From Caulobacter sp. Root1455 (GTDB taxonomy: Bacteria; Pseudomonadota; Alphaproteobacteria; Caulobacterales; Caulobacteraceae), in the NCBI RefSeq assembly GCF_001426905.1, contig NZ_LMFQ01000020.1, positions 1 to 64,000 on the forward strand: a stretch of DNA of 64,000 bases, written 5' to 3'. The position numbers and the translations under genes were made by a program. Positions 19,022-27,337 of the stretch are shown in pieces (position 1 is the stretch's first letter; each line of letters starts with the position of its first letter). Under the pieces are notes generated by a model. It was not told the DNA's origin. It saw only the letters and a list, made by a program, of their open reading frames with translations, and ran no database searches.

Positions 19022-20087
19022 TGCGGCGCTGCTCCTTGGCCACGGCGATCATGTCGGCCGCCACCATCTCGGCGCACAGCTGCTCCCACTTGGTTTCGTG
19101 GACCCAGCCCAGCTTTTCCTTGGCCTTGGTCGGATCGCCGATCAGCAGTTCGACCTCGGTGGGGCGGAAATAGCGCGGATCGACCTCGACCAGAACCTTG
19201 CCGGTCTGCGTGCAGGTTCCCTTCTCGTCGACGCCTTTGCCCGACCAGGCCAAGGTCACGCCGACTTCGGAGAAGGCCTTGGTCACGAAATCGCGCACCA
19301 TGGTGGTTTCACCGGTGGCCAGCACATAGTCGTCGCCTGTTTCCTGCTGCAACATCAACCACATGCCGCGGACATATTCCCGGGCGTGGCCCCAGTCGCG
19401 CTTGGCCTCGAGGTTGCCCAGATAGAGCTTGTCCTGGAAGCCTTGCTTGATGGCCGCGACGGCGCGGGTGATCTTGCGGGTGACGAAGGTCTCGCCGCGC
19501 AGCGGACTCTCGTGATTGAACAGAATGCCATTGCTGGCGTGGATGCCGTAGGCCTCGCGGTAGTTCACCACGATCCAATAGCTATAAAGTTTGGCCGCGG
19601 CGTAGGGGCTGCGCGGATAGAACGGCGTCTTCTCGCTCTGGGGCACTTCCTGCACCAGGCCATAGAGCTCCGAGGTCGAGGCCTGGTAGAACTTGGTTTT
19701 CTTTTCCAGGCCCAGGATGCGGATCGCCTCAAGCAAGCGCAGGGTGCCGGTGCCGTCGGCGTTGCTGGTGTATTCGGGGGTCTCGAAGCTGACCGCCACG
19801 TGGCTCTGGGCGGCCAGATTGTAGATTTCGTCCGGCTGGGTCTGCTGCACGATCCGGATCAGGTTGGTGCTGTCGGTCATGTCGCCGTAGTGGAGAATGA
19901 ACCGTTGATCCTTCTCGTGCGGATCCTGGTACAGGTTCTCAATACGGCCGGTGTTGAACGACGACGAGCGACGCTTCACACCGTGAACCGTATACCCCTT
20001 CGACAGCAGGAGTTCTGACAGATAAGCGCCGTCCTGGCCCGTCACGCCCGTGATGAGCGCGACCTTGCCGCTATCACTCTTACTCAT
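19011..20087 (-). CDS. gmd: GDP-mannose 4,6-dehydratase
   Basis: First step from GDP-mannose to GDP-L-fucose. The 358-residue protein carries [19 protein letters not shown], the family-specific [13 protein letters not shown], the catalytic region [17 protein letters not shown], and [17 protein letters not shown] lies just before the ATG. It heads the minus-strand run gmd, fcl, GT26 and probably the downstream glycosyltransferases. The mannose-6-phosphate to mannose-1-phosphate step that feeds it may be provided by the phosphomannomutase at 42.8 kb. Confidence 0.93.
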   Translation of the reverse strand: MSKSDSGKVALITGVTGQDGAYLSELLLSKGYTVHGVKRRSSSFNTGRIENLYQDPHEKDQRFILHYGDMTDSTNLIRIVQQTQPDEIYNLAAQSHVAVSFETPEYTSNADGTGTLRLLEAIRILGLEKKTKFYQASTSELYGLVQEVPQSEKTPFYPRSPYAAAKLYSYWIVVNYREAYGIHASNGILFNHESPLRGETFVTRKITRAVAAIKQGFQDKLYLGNLEAKRDWGHAREYVRGMWLMLQQETGDDYVLATGETTMVRDFVTKAFSEVGVTLAWSGKGVDEKGTCTQTGKVLVEVDPRYFRPTEVELLIGDPTKAKEKLGWVHETKWEQLCAEMVAADMIAVAKEQRRNAE

Positions 20088-20136
20088 ATCGCCCCCGTAA
20101 ACACAGTCGCAGCCGGATCCATCGGCTCGCGCCGAA

Positions 20137-20156
20137 TAGCCGAGTAAGCTCGGCTA
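20137..20156 (-). promoter_or_regulatory. palindrome at the gmd promoter region
   Basis: AGCCGAG (20138-20144), loop TAAG, CTCGGCT (20149-20155), plus an outer T-A pair, form an eight-base dyad about 50 bp upstream of gmd. On the minus strand the left half contains GCTATTC, resembling a -10 element, so the dyad could be an operator over the promoter or a leader hairpin. The rest of the 20088-20358 gap shows nothing I recognise. Confidence 0.35.
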
Positions 20157-20358
20157 AGCGAGCCTTTGTTGCGGTGCACGCGTATTAGGACCAATTCGCG
20201 CAATCGCCAACAGCCGGTCGGCTAAATTTTGGTCATTGTTGAAGCGCTGTCGCCGGTCATTTGTATTGCTGTTTTGTGACCGGTCTGGGCGCCGCCGGAA
20301 CAAAGGGCGCCGGACAAGCTTCTGCGACGCCGCACCGATCACACCGGCTGGGTCTCCC

Positions 20359-20396
20359 TGAGCGCGCCGCCGCGGGAGCGGACGGCGGCGCGCTCA
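20359..20396 (-). terminator. strong stem-loop after the HvyA-like gene
   Basis: A perfect 14-base stem: TGAGCGCGCCGCCG (20359-20372) pairs with CGGCGGCGCGCTCA (20383-20396) around a ten-base loop. It begins three bases beyond the stop of the minus-strand gene. No T-run follows, which is common for terminator-like hairpins in GC-rich genomes. Confidence 0.6.
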
Positions 20397-20398
20397 GG

Positions 20399-21352
20399 TC
20401 ATTGCGTCAAGGACGCCGTCTGGAAGGCGGCGGGGCCGGGACGCACCCACAAGGCGCCGCCGGCGGCCTGGCGGGTGATCCACTGGAAATGGGCCTGGGT
20501 CCAAGGCGTGACCCACGCGGTCAGGCTGTCGAGAACATAGGCGCCGCGGTCGGTGTCGACCACCAGCACGGCGTGGACCTCGCCCCAGCTGGTGCGAACG
20601 ATGGCCAGGGACAGCGCTTCGGCGGGCAGGCCCTGCTGGATCAGCCGGCGCCGCTTCTCCAGAGCGTAGTCCTCGCAGTCGCCTTTCTTGCTGCCGTCGA
20701 GCAGCGGCAGGTCCCAACGGTCCGGAACGCCGTCGTGGTCGAAATCGTCGGCGCGGGCGATCGCGTTGTTGATCGACCGGTTGGTCTTCGACAGCAGGGC
20801 CCAGGTCTTGTCGGTCAGGGCGACGCGTTGGACCGGTCCTGAAGACGCGACCAGGGTCGGAGCGGCGGCCGGAGCGGTCTCCTGGTTGAACGCGCTCTCT
20901 TCGCCCCGCTTGGCGTCGATCGCCGCGAAACGGGACGCCCAATCGACCTGGTCGCGCGCCGCGCCGACGGGCTCGGCCAGAGAGGCCGGCTGGATCTGGA
21001 AGGCGACGCTCCAGAAATTTTCGGCGGGGGCGCTGTCAGCGATCATCTGGGGCGAGGGCGTGTCGGCCGCCGGTTCGCTTTCGGCGAAGTTGGCGCTCCA
21101 GAAGTTGCCGCCGACATTGGCTTGGGCGACGGCGACATAGCTGGCCTGTTCGGCCGGCGTGGCCAGGCACTCGCCGGCGTAGCGGGCGCAATAGTCGGCA
21201 TAGCCTCGCGGCGTGATCGAGGGCGTGCTCCAGGTCATGTCGACCGACCGCGGCGCCGCCGCGGAGACGCCGGCGCTCAGGAGCAGCAGGCCCACGGCCG
21301 AGGCGATCGCTTGCGGCAGGCGGTTCGATACGGTGAGCGAATACTTTCGCAT
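20399..21352 (-). CDS. periplasmic transglutaminase-like cysteine peptidase (BTLCP family), HvyA-like
   Basis: A 317-residue protein with a signal peptide (residues 1-32, cut after SAAA). The catalytic triad of the bacterial transglutaminase-like family is complete: Cys226 in KKGDCEDYALEKRRRL, His260 in GEVHAVLVV, Asp275 in YVLDSLT. The N-terminal 150 residues are low in known domains but carry two NFWS motifs (residues 83 and 112). In C. crescentus the BTLCP homologue HvyA blocks capsule formation in swarmer cells; position beside wza makes this gene its likely counterpart. Alternative: a LapG-type protease, but no LapD or adhesin is nearby. The upstream gap is AT-rich and the start codon lies in a hairpin. 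Confidence 0.8.
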   Translation of the reverse strand: MRKYSLTVSNRLPQAIASAVGLLLLSAGVSAAAPRSVDMTWSTPSITPRGYADYCARYAGECLATPAEQASYVAVAQANVGGNFWSANFAESEPAADTPSPQMIADSAPAENFWSVAFQIQPASLAEPVGAARDQVDWASRFAAIDAKRGEESAFNQETAPAAAPTLVASSGPVQRVALTDKTWALLSKTNRSINNAIARADDFDHDGVPDRWDLPLLDGSKKGDCEDYALEKRRRLIQQGLPAEALSLAIVRTSWGEVHAVLVVDTDRGAYVLDSLTAWVTPWTQAHFQWITRQAAGGALWVRPGPAAFQTASLTQ

Positions 21353-21652
21353 GTCCTACCTCGCTTGGAGACGAGGACATGAATAGTTTTGCGCAATAAA
21401 AATAAGGGTAATTACTAGGGTGAATTTAAATTACACCCACATTACCGATACGTTATTAAGCCTATTTAATTTCTGTTGTTGGTAAACGATGTGTTTATTG
21501 GTGAATGTTGTGTAAATAACCTTGTTAGGTGGGATTTTGGGCGGTTCGCGGTCGCGGGCCGGAGCGCGGGGCTGCAGGCTGGCGTTCATCTTGCAAGCGC
21601 TAGGGTCGGTCCTCATTCTGTGGGACACATCCGTCCCGCTTGGAGACTCGTC
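21353..21652. promoter_or_regulatory. AT-rich divergent control region between the HvyA-like gene and the export operon
   Basis: Bases about 21380-21535 are strikingly AT-rich for this genome. They hold TTAA at 21456-21459 and TTAA at 21466-21469, spaced six bases apart (the CtrA box is TTAA-N7-TTAA, so this is one base short), and a third TTAA at 21425-21428. A -10-like GCTAGGGT lies at 21599-21606 before the phosphatase gene. No GANTC site was found. A global regulator is a reasonable guess; no site is certain. Confidence 0.4.
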
Positions 21653-22432
21653 GTGTTTCGCCTGTTCCGTCCCGCCCAGAAAGCCGCCCCGGCTTCGACC
21701 GGCGAGCGCTTGGTCTATGCCGTGGGCGACATCCATGGACGGGCGGACCTTCTGGACGGCCTGCTGACGCGGATCGTGGCCGACGCCGCTCCGGCCTTGT
21801 CGCGCGGCGAGCGCCCGCTTCTGGTCTTCCTGGGCGATTACGTCGACCGCGGCTCGGAGTCCAAGGGCGTGCTGGATCGCCTGACGGCCCTGCTTTCCAC
21901 GCCCGGATTCGAAGTGCGGACCCTGATGGGCAATCACGAGGAGGCCATGCTGGCCTTCATCGAGGATCCGGTGGCCAACGCGGGTTGGCTGGAGTTCGGC
22001 GGGGGCGCCACCCTGGCCTCTTACGGTGTCGCGCCGCCCATAGGCCGGGTGGGCCCCGAGGATCTCGCCGCCCTGGGGCGCGCGCTGTCTTCAGCGCTTC
22101 CGGCCACGCATCTGCATTTCCTGAAGTCGCTGGAGCTGGCGGTCGTCCTTGGCGACTACGTCTTTGTTCACGCGGGCCTGCGGCCGGGCGTGCCGCTCGA
22201 TGCTCAATCGGCCCGCGATCTGCTCTGGATTCGGCAGGAATTTCTTTCCGAGAAGAAACCGTTCGAAAAAGTTGTAGTTCATGGGCATACGCCCGAAGAA
22301 ATGCCTTATGACGGCCCTACACGTATAGGACTAGACACTGGAGCCTATGCTACGGGCGTCCTGACGGGCGTGCGCCTGCTTGGCGTTGAGCGAACGATCA
22401 TGCAGTACAGACTTGAGCGTAACAGGGGGTGA
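21653..22432 (+). CDS. PPP-family metallophosphatase (serine/threonine or symmetrical Ap4A phosphatase type)
   Basis: A 259-residue protein with the complete metal-binding set of the calcineurin-like PPP family: GDIHG at 25-29, GDYVDRG at 61-67, GNHE at 93-96, then HAG and HGHT. The GTG start at 21653 has GGAGA six to seven bases upstream; longer frames run into the AT-rich region. Its TGA overlaps the first possible wza ATG (TGATG), so it is the first gene of the export operon and translationally coupled. Its substrate is unknown; the downstream Wzc-type tyrosine kinase or another phosphoprotein is a candidate by position. Confidence 0.85.
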   Translation: MFRLFRPAQKAAPASTGERLVYAVGDIHGRADLLDGLLTRIVADAAPALSRGERPLLVFLGDYVDRGSESKGVLDRLTALLSTPGFEVRTLMGNHEEAMLAFIEDPVANAGWLEFGGGATLASYGVAPPIGRVGPEDLAALGRALSSALPATHLHFLKSLELAVVLGDYVFVHAGLRPGVPLDAQSARDLLWIRQEFLSEKKPFEKVVVHGHTPEEMPYDGPTRIGLDTGAYATGVLTGVRLLGVERTIMQYRLERNRG

Positions 22433-22437
22433 TGGAG

Positions 22438-23031
22438 ATGATCGGCGTGATGAGGATAGGAAAACTCGCGGTGGGCTGCCTGGTGGCGGCGCTGTCGGTG
22501 CTGGTCCTTTCGATGGGACCTGTCCACGCAAGGCAGGCGATCGAAGCCGCGGCGCCTCCGCCGTTCCAGCCTTCGGACTACGTGCTCGGCTCGGGCGACA
22601 AGGTGCGGGTGACCGTATTCGGCGAGGACGCGCTGTCAGGACAGTTCGTGGTCGCGGGCACCGGATTGGTCTCGATCCCTCTGGTGGGCGAGGTCCAGGC
22701 GGCGGGTCTGACGCTGAAAGACTTTCAGGGCGGCGTTGAGCAGTCGCTGCGCAACGGCTACCTCAAAGATCCACGTGTGAGTGTCGAGGTTCTCAATTAC
22801 CGCCCATTCTATATAATGGGCGAAGTGGAAAAGCCTGGACAGTATCCCTACACCAGCGGCCTGACTGTTCTCAATGCGGTGGCCACCGCGGGTGGTTTCA
22901 CCTATCGCGCGAACCAGAAGCGGGTATTCATCAAGCGGATGAATGATCAGACCGAGCGGCAGTTCCCGTTGACGGGAGGCGTCGAGGTCGCCCCGGGTGA
23001 TACGATCCGCATCACCGAGCGTCTTTTCTAG
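22438..23031 (+). CDS. polysaccharide export outer-membrane protein, Wza/GumB type
   Basis: A 197-residue secreted protein with a signal peptide (cut near AHA/RQ after a long hydrophobic stretch; no lipobox). It contains the poly-export domain from YVLGSGDKVRVTVFGEDAL and an SLBB domain with YIMGEVEKPGQYPY. This short architecture is like GumB rather than E. coli Wza and would form the periplasmic/outer-membrane part of the export channel. Starts at 22429, 22432 and 22438 are in frame; 22438 has AGGGGGT at a normal spacing. It lies between the coupled phosphatase and the unknown secreted protein. Confidence 0.88.
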   Translation: MIGVMRIGKLAVGCLVAALSVLVLSMGPVHARQAIEAAAPPPFQPSDYVLGSGDKVRVTVFGEDALSGQFVVAGTGLVSIPLVGEVQAAGLTLKDFQGGVEQSLRNGYLKDPRVSVEVLNYRPFYIMGEVEKPGQYPYTSGLTVLNAVATAGGFTYRANQKRVFIKRMNDQTERQFPLTGGVEVAPGDTIRITERLF

Positions 23032-23119
23032 GAGCAATTTTTGCTCTCTCGTCTCTTATTTCAAAGATTCGTTAGCTTTTAAGAAAACGTCGCTGGATTC
23101 TTGCCCTCATCAGTGGCAA

Positions 23120-23144
23120 TTGACCATCGACTGGCGTCTAGCCC
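23120..23144 (+). promoter_or_regulatory. possible internal promoter
   Basis: TTGACCA at 23120-23126 and TCTAGCCC at 23137-23144 have a ten-base spacer, resembling the housekeeping pattern. Transcription would begin about 12 bases before the ATG at 23163, allowing wza-independent expression of the downstream genes. Confidence 0.3.
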
Positions 23145-23162
23145 GTCTGGAGGGGTAAGAAC

Positions 23163-23714
23163 ATGCGTGTTAAATCAACGATGTTGGCGGTTTCTGGCGC
23201 GTTGCTTTTCGGTGCGCTGGCGACCTCCGTAGTCATGATCCCGGCTGTCGCCGCGGCCAAGGCTCAGTATTCCACGATCACGGCCGCCGAGCTGGCGGTC
23301 AGGATCGCGACCGTCGCCAAGGACGCCCAGGCCGAGGCCGAGCGTCGGGCGACCGCCCAGAACATGAACCCGGCGCAGAAGGCCGCGTTCGTGAAGAAGT
23401 TCACGGCCGACGCCGTCAAGCGCCTGATCGTGGCGACGAACCCGGACCCGAAAGTGGCTCAGGCCGCCATCGCTCTGGCCCTGAAGGACACCGCTCTGCT
23501 GGCCGCCCTCGGCGCGGACGGCTCGGCGGCGCTCGCTCAGGTCAGCGCCGACGTCAGCGCCGCGCTGGCGCCTGCCGCCGCCGCTCAGGCCAACCCGAAC
23601 GCCGACGCCAACGCCTCGGTGTGGAGCAATATCGGCGTGCCGCCCGACACCACGGCCGGCACCGTTGGCAATGGCGACAGCTCGGATTATTACGGCCCCG
23701 AATACCAGGGTTAA
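23163..23714 (+). CDS. secreted alanine-rich protein of unknown function
   Basis: A 183-residue protein with a clear signal peptide (residues 1-31, ending VAAAKAQ). The mature part is largely helical and Ala/Lys-rich (residues about 35-150), followed by a flexible Asn/Gly/Asp-rich tail (NPNADANASVW, GNGDSSDYYGPEYQG). GGAGGGG precedes the ATG. I recognise no family. Because it sits between Wza and the barrel protein in the same direction, it may be a periplasmic part of the export system. A strong hairpin follows the stop. Confidence 0.75.
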   Translation: MRVKSTMLAVSGALLFGALATSVVMIPAVAAAKAQYSTITAAELAVRIATVAKDAQAEAERRATAQNMNPAQKAAFVKKFTADAVKRLIVATNPDPKVAQAAIALALKDTALLAALGADGSAALAQVSADVSAALAPAAAAQANPNADANASVWSNIGVPPDTTAGTVGNGDSSDYYGPEYQG

Positions 23715-23729
23715 CGCACTAAGCGAGCT

Positions 23730-23751
23730 GGCGGCGCCGGTCGGCGCCGCC
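23730..23751 (+). terminator. stem-loop between the secreted protein and barrel genes
   Basis: GGCGGCGCC (23730-23738), loop GGTC, GGCGCCGCC (23743-23751): a perfect nine-base stem without a T-run. It could be a partial terminator or a processing/stability element within the operon. Confidence 0.5.
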
Positions 23752-23770
23752 GCATCACGTGGGGATCAAC

Positions 23771-25042
23771 ATGTCTAAACTCTTCCTGCTCGCGGCGGCG
23801 GCCGCTGCGGTGTGTGTTATCGCGCCCTCTGAGTCCCAGGCTCAGGAAAGCAACTTCGTCCGCGACCGCAACATCGCCGTGCGTGAACGTTCGCGTCCCG
23901 ACTTCGACGCCCTCGGCGTGCATCTTGGCGGCTTCACGGCCTATCCCAAGCTGACGGCGACGCTCGAGTCGAACGACAACGTCTATGCTCGCGTCAAGGC
24001 CGCCGAGCAGGACGACATCTTCTACACGATCACGCCCGAAGTTCGGTTGCGCTCGAACTGGTCGCGTCACGCGCTGGGCGGCTATGTCAACGGCGCGATC
24101 GCCCGCTACAACGACCTGAAGAGCGAAGACACCGAGACCTGGACCGCCGGGGCCGCCGGCCGCTTGGACGTCGATCGGACGGGCAACCTCAGCTTCGCCG
24201 CCGACTATGGCGACCTGAACGAGGCGCGTACGTCGCCGGACACCCCCGGCACCGTGAGCAAGCCGATCGCCTATACCTCGGCCGCGGCCAAGATCGCCGG
24301 ATCCAAGGAGTTCAATCGACTGAAGCTGGGCGGCGGCGTCGGCGTCACCAAGTTGGACTACGATGACGGGGTGACCAGGACCGGCATCGTCGTCGACCAA
24401 GACAACCGGGATCGCAAGACGACGATCGGCAACGTCCGCGCCGACTACGCCGTCAGCCCGTCGGCGGCCGTTCTGGCCGAAGCCGTGTTCAACAAGCGCA
24501 ACTACCGCCTCGCGCCGCCGGCCTCGCCGCTGCAGCGCGACTCCGAGGGTTATGAGTTGCTGGTCGGCGCCAACTTCGACATCAGCAACACCGCCCGTGG
24601 CGAACTGCGCGTCGGTTATACCTCGCAGGACTATAAGGCGTTCGAAGATCAATCCGGCCTGGCTCTTCACGCTCAGGTCGAATGGTTTCCGACCCAGCTG
24701 ACCACGGTCACCGGCACCGCCTCTCGCACGCCTGAAGAAGGCACGGCGAACGGTTCGCCCGGCTACTTCTCCAACACCGTCGGCGTCCGGGTCGATCACG
24801 AACTTCTGCGCAACGTGCTGCTCTACGGGCAGCTCGGCTACCAGAAGGACAAGTACAAGTCGATCGACCGCGAGGACGGCCGGACCAGCGCCGGTTTCGG
24901 AGCCACCTACTTCATGAACCGCACGGTCGGTGTTCGCGCCGGCTACACCTATCTGAAGCAGAACAGCTCGGGCCCCCTCATCGTCGCCGGCCCCGACTAT
25001 TCGGTCAACCGCTTCAACCTGTCCTTAGTCTTCCAACGCTAA
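23771..25042 (+). CDS. outer-membrane beta-barrel protein (BBP2-like) of the polysaccharide export operon
   Basis: A 423-residue protein with a signal peptide ending near SQAQ. The mature protein is built of alternating amphipathic strands with Tyr/Phe-rich edges (RAGYTYLKQNSS) and ends NRFNLSLVFQR, with the terminal aromatic expected of an outer-membrane barrel. GGGGA lies before the ATG at 23771 (an upstream GTG at 23759 is less likely). Such barrels accompany wza-type genes in several alphaproteobacterial polysaccharide loci and may guide polymer across the outer membrane; the exact role here is inferred from position. Confidence 0.8.
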   Translation: MSKLFLLAAAAAAVCVIAPSESQAQESNFVRDRNIAVRERSRPDFDALGVHLGGFTAYPKLTATLESNDNVYARVKAAEQDDIFYTITPEVRLRSNWSRHALGGYVNGAIARYNDLKSEDTETWTAGAAGRLDVDRTGNLSFAADYGDLNEARTSPDTPGTVSKPIAYTSAAAKIAGSKEFNRLKLGGGVGVTKLDYDDGVTRTGIVVDQDNRDRKTTIGNVRADYAVSPSAAVLAEAVFNKRNYRLAPPASPLQRDSEGYELLVGANFDISNTARGELRVGYTSQDYKAFEDQSGLALHAQVEWFPTQLTTVTGTASRTPEEGTANGSPGYFSNTVGVRVDHELLRNVLLYGQLGYQKDKYKSIDREDGRTSAGFGATYFMNRTVGVRAGYTYLKQNSSGPLIVAGPDYSVNRFNLSLVFQR

Positions 25043-25058
25043 GCTTTAGCGCCGCTGA

Positions 25059-25089
25059 CGCGCGCCGCCCCGCCTCGGGGTGGCGCGCG
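25059..25089 (+). terminator. stem-loop between the barrel gene and wzc
   Basis: GCGCGCCGCCCCG (25060-25072), loop CCT, CGGGGTGGCGCGC (25076-25088), with an extra C-G pair outside and one G-T pair, makes a 14-base stem. No T-run. Either an attenuator or a processing site before the kinase gene. Confidence 0.5.
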
Positions 25090-25114
25090 AACTTCGTATA
25101 AATTAAGGTCGCTT

Positions 25115-27337
25115 ATGGACGCTCAGGTCGACGACACGTTTGGTCAACAGGATGTGGGAGGCTCCGCATCCCTGGATGTGAACCGCCTGATCGCGGCCTT
25201 CAAGCGTCGGCTTCGCCTGATGATTGGCGTCGCGGCGGCCGTCTTCCTCCTGGTGGTGTTAGTCACCGCGCAAATGACTCCGAAGTACACGGCTACAGCG
25301 GAGGTCCTGCTGGATCCTCGCAAGGAAGCCGTCGCCGAGATGCAGTCGGTGGTGTCGCAGCTTCCGGCCAGCACTCAAGCCGTCGACACGGAAGCCCAGG
25401 TCATCCAGTCGCGATCCGTCGCCGAGAAGGTGGTCGCCAAGCTCAAGCTTGATCAAGACCCCGAATTCAATCCGGACGCCGACACCAAGCCGGGCTTGCT
25501 CGATGGTCTTAAGGCCTTCGCGAAGTCTCTGGCGCCGAAGGCCAGCATCGACGCCAACAACAGCGAAATCGCCCAGCGAAAGCACGAGAAGGTCGTAGAC
25601 TCGGTAATCAAGGGTCTGACTGTCAAGCGCGTCGGCTTGACCTACCTCATCGACGTCTCGTTCACGTCCAAGGATTCAGCCAAGTCCGCGCAGATCGCCA
25701 ATGCGTTCGCTGATCAGTATCTGCTGTCGCAGCTGGACGCGAAGTTCGACGCGACCCAGCAGGCCAATGAGTGGCTCAATGGTCGCCTAGCCGATTTGCG
25801 TGTGCAGGTCGAACAGGCCGAAACGGCCGTCGGCCAGTACAAGATCGCCAACAATCTGATGAGCTCCCAAGGGGCGACCCTGGTTGAACAGGAGATCTCC
25901 AATCTCGATCAGCAGTTGGCGACTACGCGCGCCGAGCAGGCGGAGGCAGACGCCCGTTTGAACACCGCCCGGCGTCAGCTGGCACAAGGCAGCACCGGTG
26001 AGGACGTCGGCGAAGCGCTGACCTCCCCGGTCGTGCAGCAACTGCGCCGCCAACGCGCCGACGTCACCCAGAAAGTGGCCGACCTGCAGGGCCGCTACGG
26101 CGATCGTCACCCCGAAATGCTGAAGGCGCAGCGCCAGCTTGCGGATATCGACGCCCAGATCAAACAGGAGATCAGCCGGATCATCTCCAACCTGTCGGCC
26201 CAGGCCGAGGTGGCGCGTCAACGAACCGCATCGGTCGCCGCCAGCGTCGGCCAGTCGCGTGGCAATTTAGCCAGCAATAATCGAGACTCGGTCAAGCTGA
26301 ACGAACTGCAGCGGAACGCTGACTCCGTTCGCCTGCTCTATGAATCTCTGCTCAATCGCTTCAAGGAAACCAGCGCTCAGCAAGGTTTGGAACAGACCGA
26401 CGCCCGCGTGACGTCCCGCGCCCGCATTCCGACCAAGCAAAGCTCGCCGAAGGTGCTGATTAATTTCGCCGCGGGCCTCATTCTGGCCATGGGCGCCGGC
26501 ATTGCCGCCGCCGTCGTGGCCGAGCTTCTCTCCAGCGGGCTTGGTACGGCGGAAGAAATTCAGGATCGTCTGGGTCTGCCGGCGCTGGGATCCATCCCTT
26601 CGCTGCACACGATGATCGAGCGCGACCAGAACTCGAAGATCAAGGCTGTCGACTATGTGATCGAAAAGCCGCTTTCGAGTTTCACCGAGGCTTTCCGAAA
26701 CCTGCGGGCTTCGGTCCTGTTCTCCAAGGTCGGCCAGGCCGTTCGGGTCATTTTGATCACCTCGTCCTTGCCGGGCGAAGGCAAGACGACCTCGTCCATC
26801 TGCCTGGCGCGAACGATGGCCAGCATGGGATCCAGGGTCGTCCTGCTCGACTGCGACCTTCGCCAGCGCTCGGTCAACCGCATGCTGGGCTTCGAGGCCG
26901 ACGTCGGCCTCCTGGAGGTCCTGAACGGCACGGCGACCCTGGCCCAGGCCCTGGTTCACGATAAGCTGTCGGGGGCGGTGGTGCTGCCGCTGGCCAAGGG
27001 CGCCTACACGCCCAAGGACGTGTTCGGCTCGGCCGCCATGCAGAACCTGATCAAGACTCTGCGCGCGGAATTCGACATCGTGCTGATCGACTCGGCGCCG
27101 GTTCTGCCGATCGCCGACACGCGGGTCCTGGCGTCGCTCGCCGACGTCGTCGTCGTCCTGGCTCGCTGGCGCAAGACGCCGCTGAAGGCCATCGAGTCGA
27201 CGCTGCGCCTGCTGTCGCCTTCGGCCTATGTCAGCGGCGTGGCCCTGACCCAGGTCGATATGAAGGCCCAGTCGCGCTACGGCTACGGCGATCCCGGCTA
27301 CTATTATCGCTCCTACCAGAAGTATTATGGCGGCTGA
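25115..27337 (+). CDS. Wzc/GumC-type polysaccharide copolymerase with tyrosine autokinase (BY-kinase) domain
   Basis: A 740-residue inner-membrane protein. An N-terminal Wzz domain is bracketed by membrane segments (about 36-56 and 450-472), with a long periplasmic coiled coil between. The cytoplasmic BY-kinase has Walker A SSLPGEGKTTSS (about 549-560), Walker A' VVLLDCDLRQ (about 576-585) and Walker B IVLIDSAPVL. The last 15 residues hold seven tyrosines (YGYGDPGYYYRSYQKYYGG), the usual autophosphorylation cluster. It regulates polymer length and export. The single-chain form needs no separate Wzc activator. It overlaps the next gene by 11 bp. Confidence 0.92.
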   Translation: MDAQVDDTFGQQDVGGSASLDVNRLIAAFKRRLRLMIGVAAAVFLLVVLVTAQMTPKYTATAEVLLDPRKEAVAEMQSVVSQLPASTQAVDTEAQVIQSRSVAEKVVAKLKLDQDPEFNPDADTKPGLLDGLKAFAKSLAPKASIDANNSEIAQRKHEKVVDSVIKGLTVKRVGLTYLIDVSFTSKDSAKSAQIANAFADQYLLSQLDAKFDATQQANEWLNGRLADLRVQVEQAETAVGQYKIANNLMSSQGATLVEQEISNLDQQLATTRAEQAEADARLNTARRQLAQGSTGEDVGEALTSPVVQQLRRQRADVTQKVADLQGRYGDRHPEMLKAQRQLADIDAQIKQEISRIISNLSAQAEVARQRTASVAASVGQSRGNLASNNRDSVKLNELQRNADSVRLLYESLLNRFKETSAQQGLEQTDARVTSRARIPTKQSSPKVLINFAAGLILAMGAGIAAAVVAELLSSGLGTAEEIQDRLGLPALGSIPSLHTMIERDQNSKIKAVDYVIEKPLSSFTEAFRNLRASVLFSKVGQAVRVILITSSLPGEGKTTSSICLARTMASMGSRVVLLDCDLRQRSVNRMLGFEADVGLLEVLNGTATLAQALVHDKLSGAVVLPLAKGAYTPKDVFGSAAMQNLIKTLRAEFDIVLIDSAPVLPIADTRVLASLADVVVVLARWRKTPLKAIESTLRLLSPSAYVSGVALTQVDMKAQSRYGYGDPGYYYRSYQKYYGG

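Noticed and set aside
20154..20342. 62-codon minus-strand frame upstream of gmd
   Set aside because: Arg/Gln/Asn-rich translation without a ribosome site, and it overlaps the promoter palindrome.
21456..21469. CtrA box upstream of the HvyA-like gene
   Set aside because: The two TTAA half-sites are six bases apart instead of seven, so it is described only as a weak candidate.
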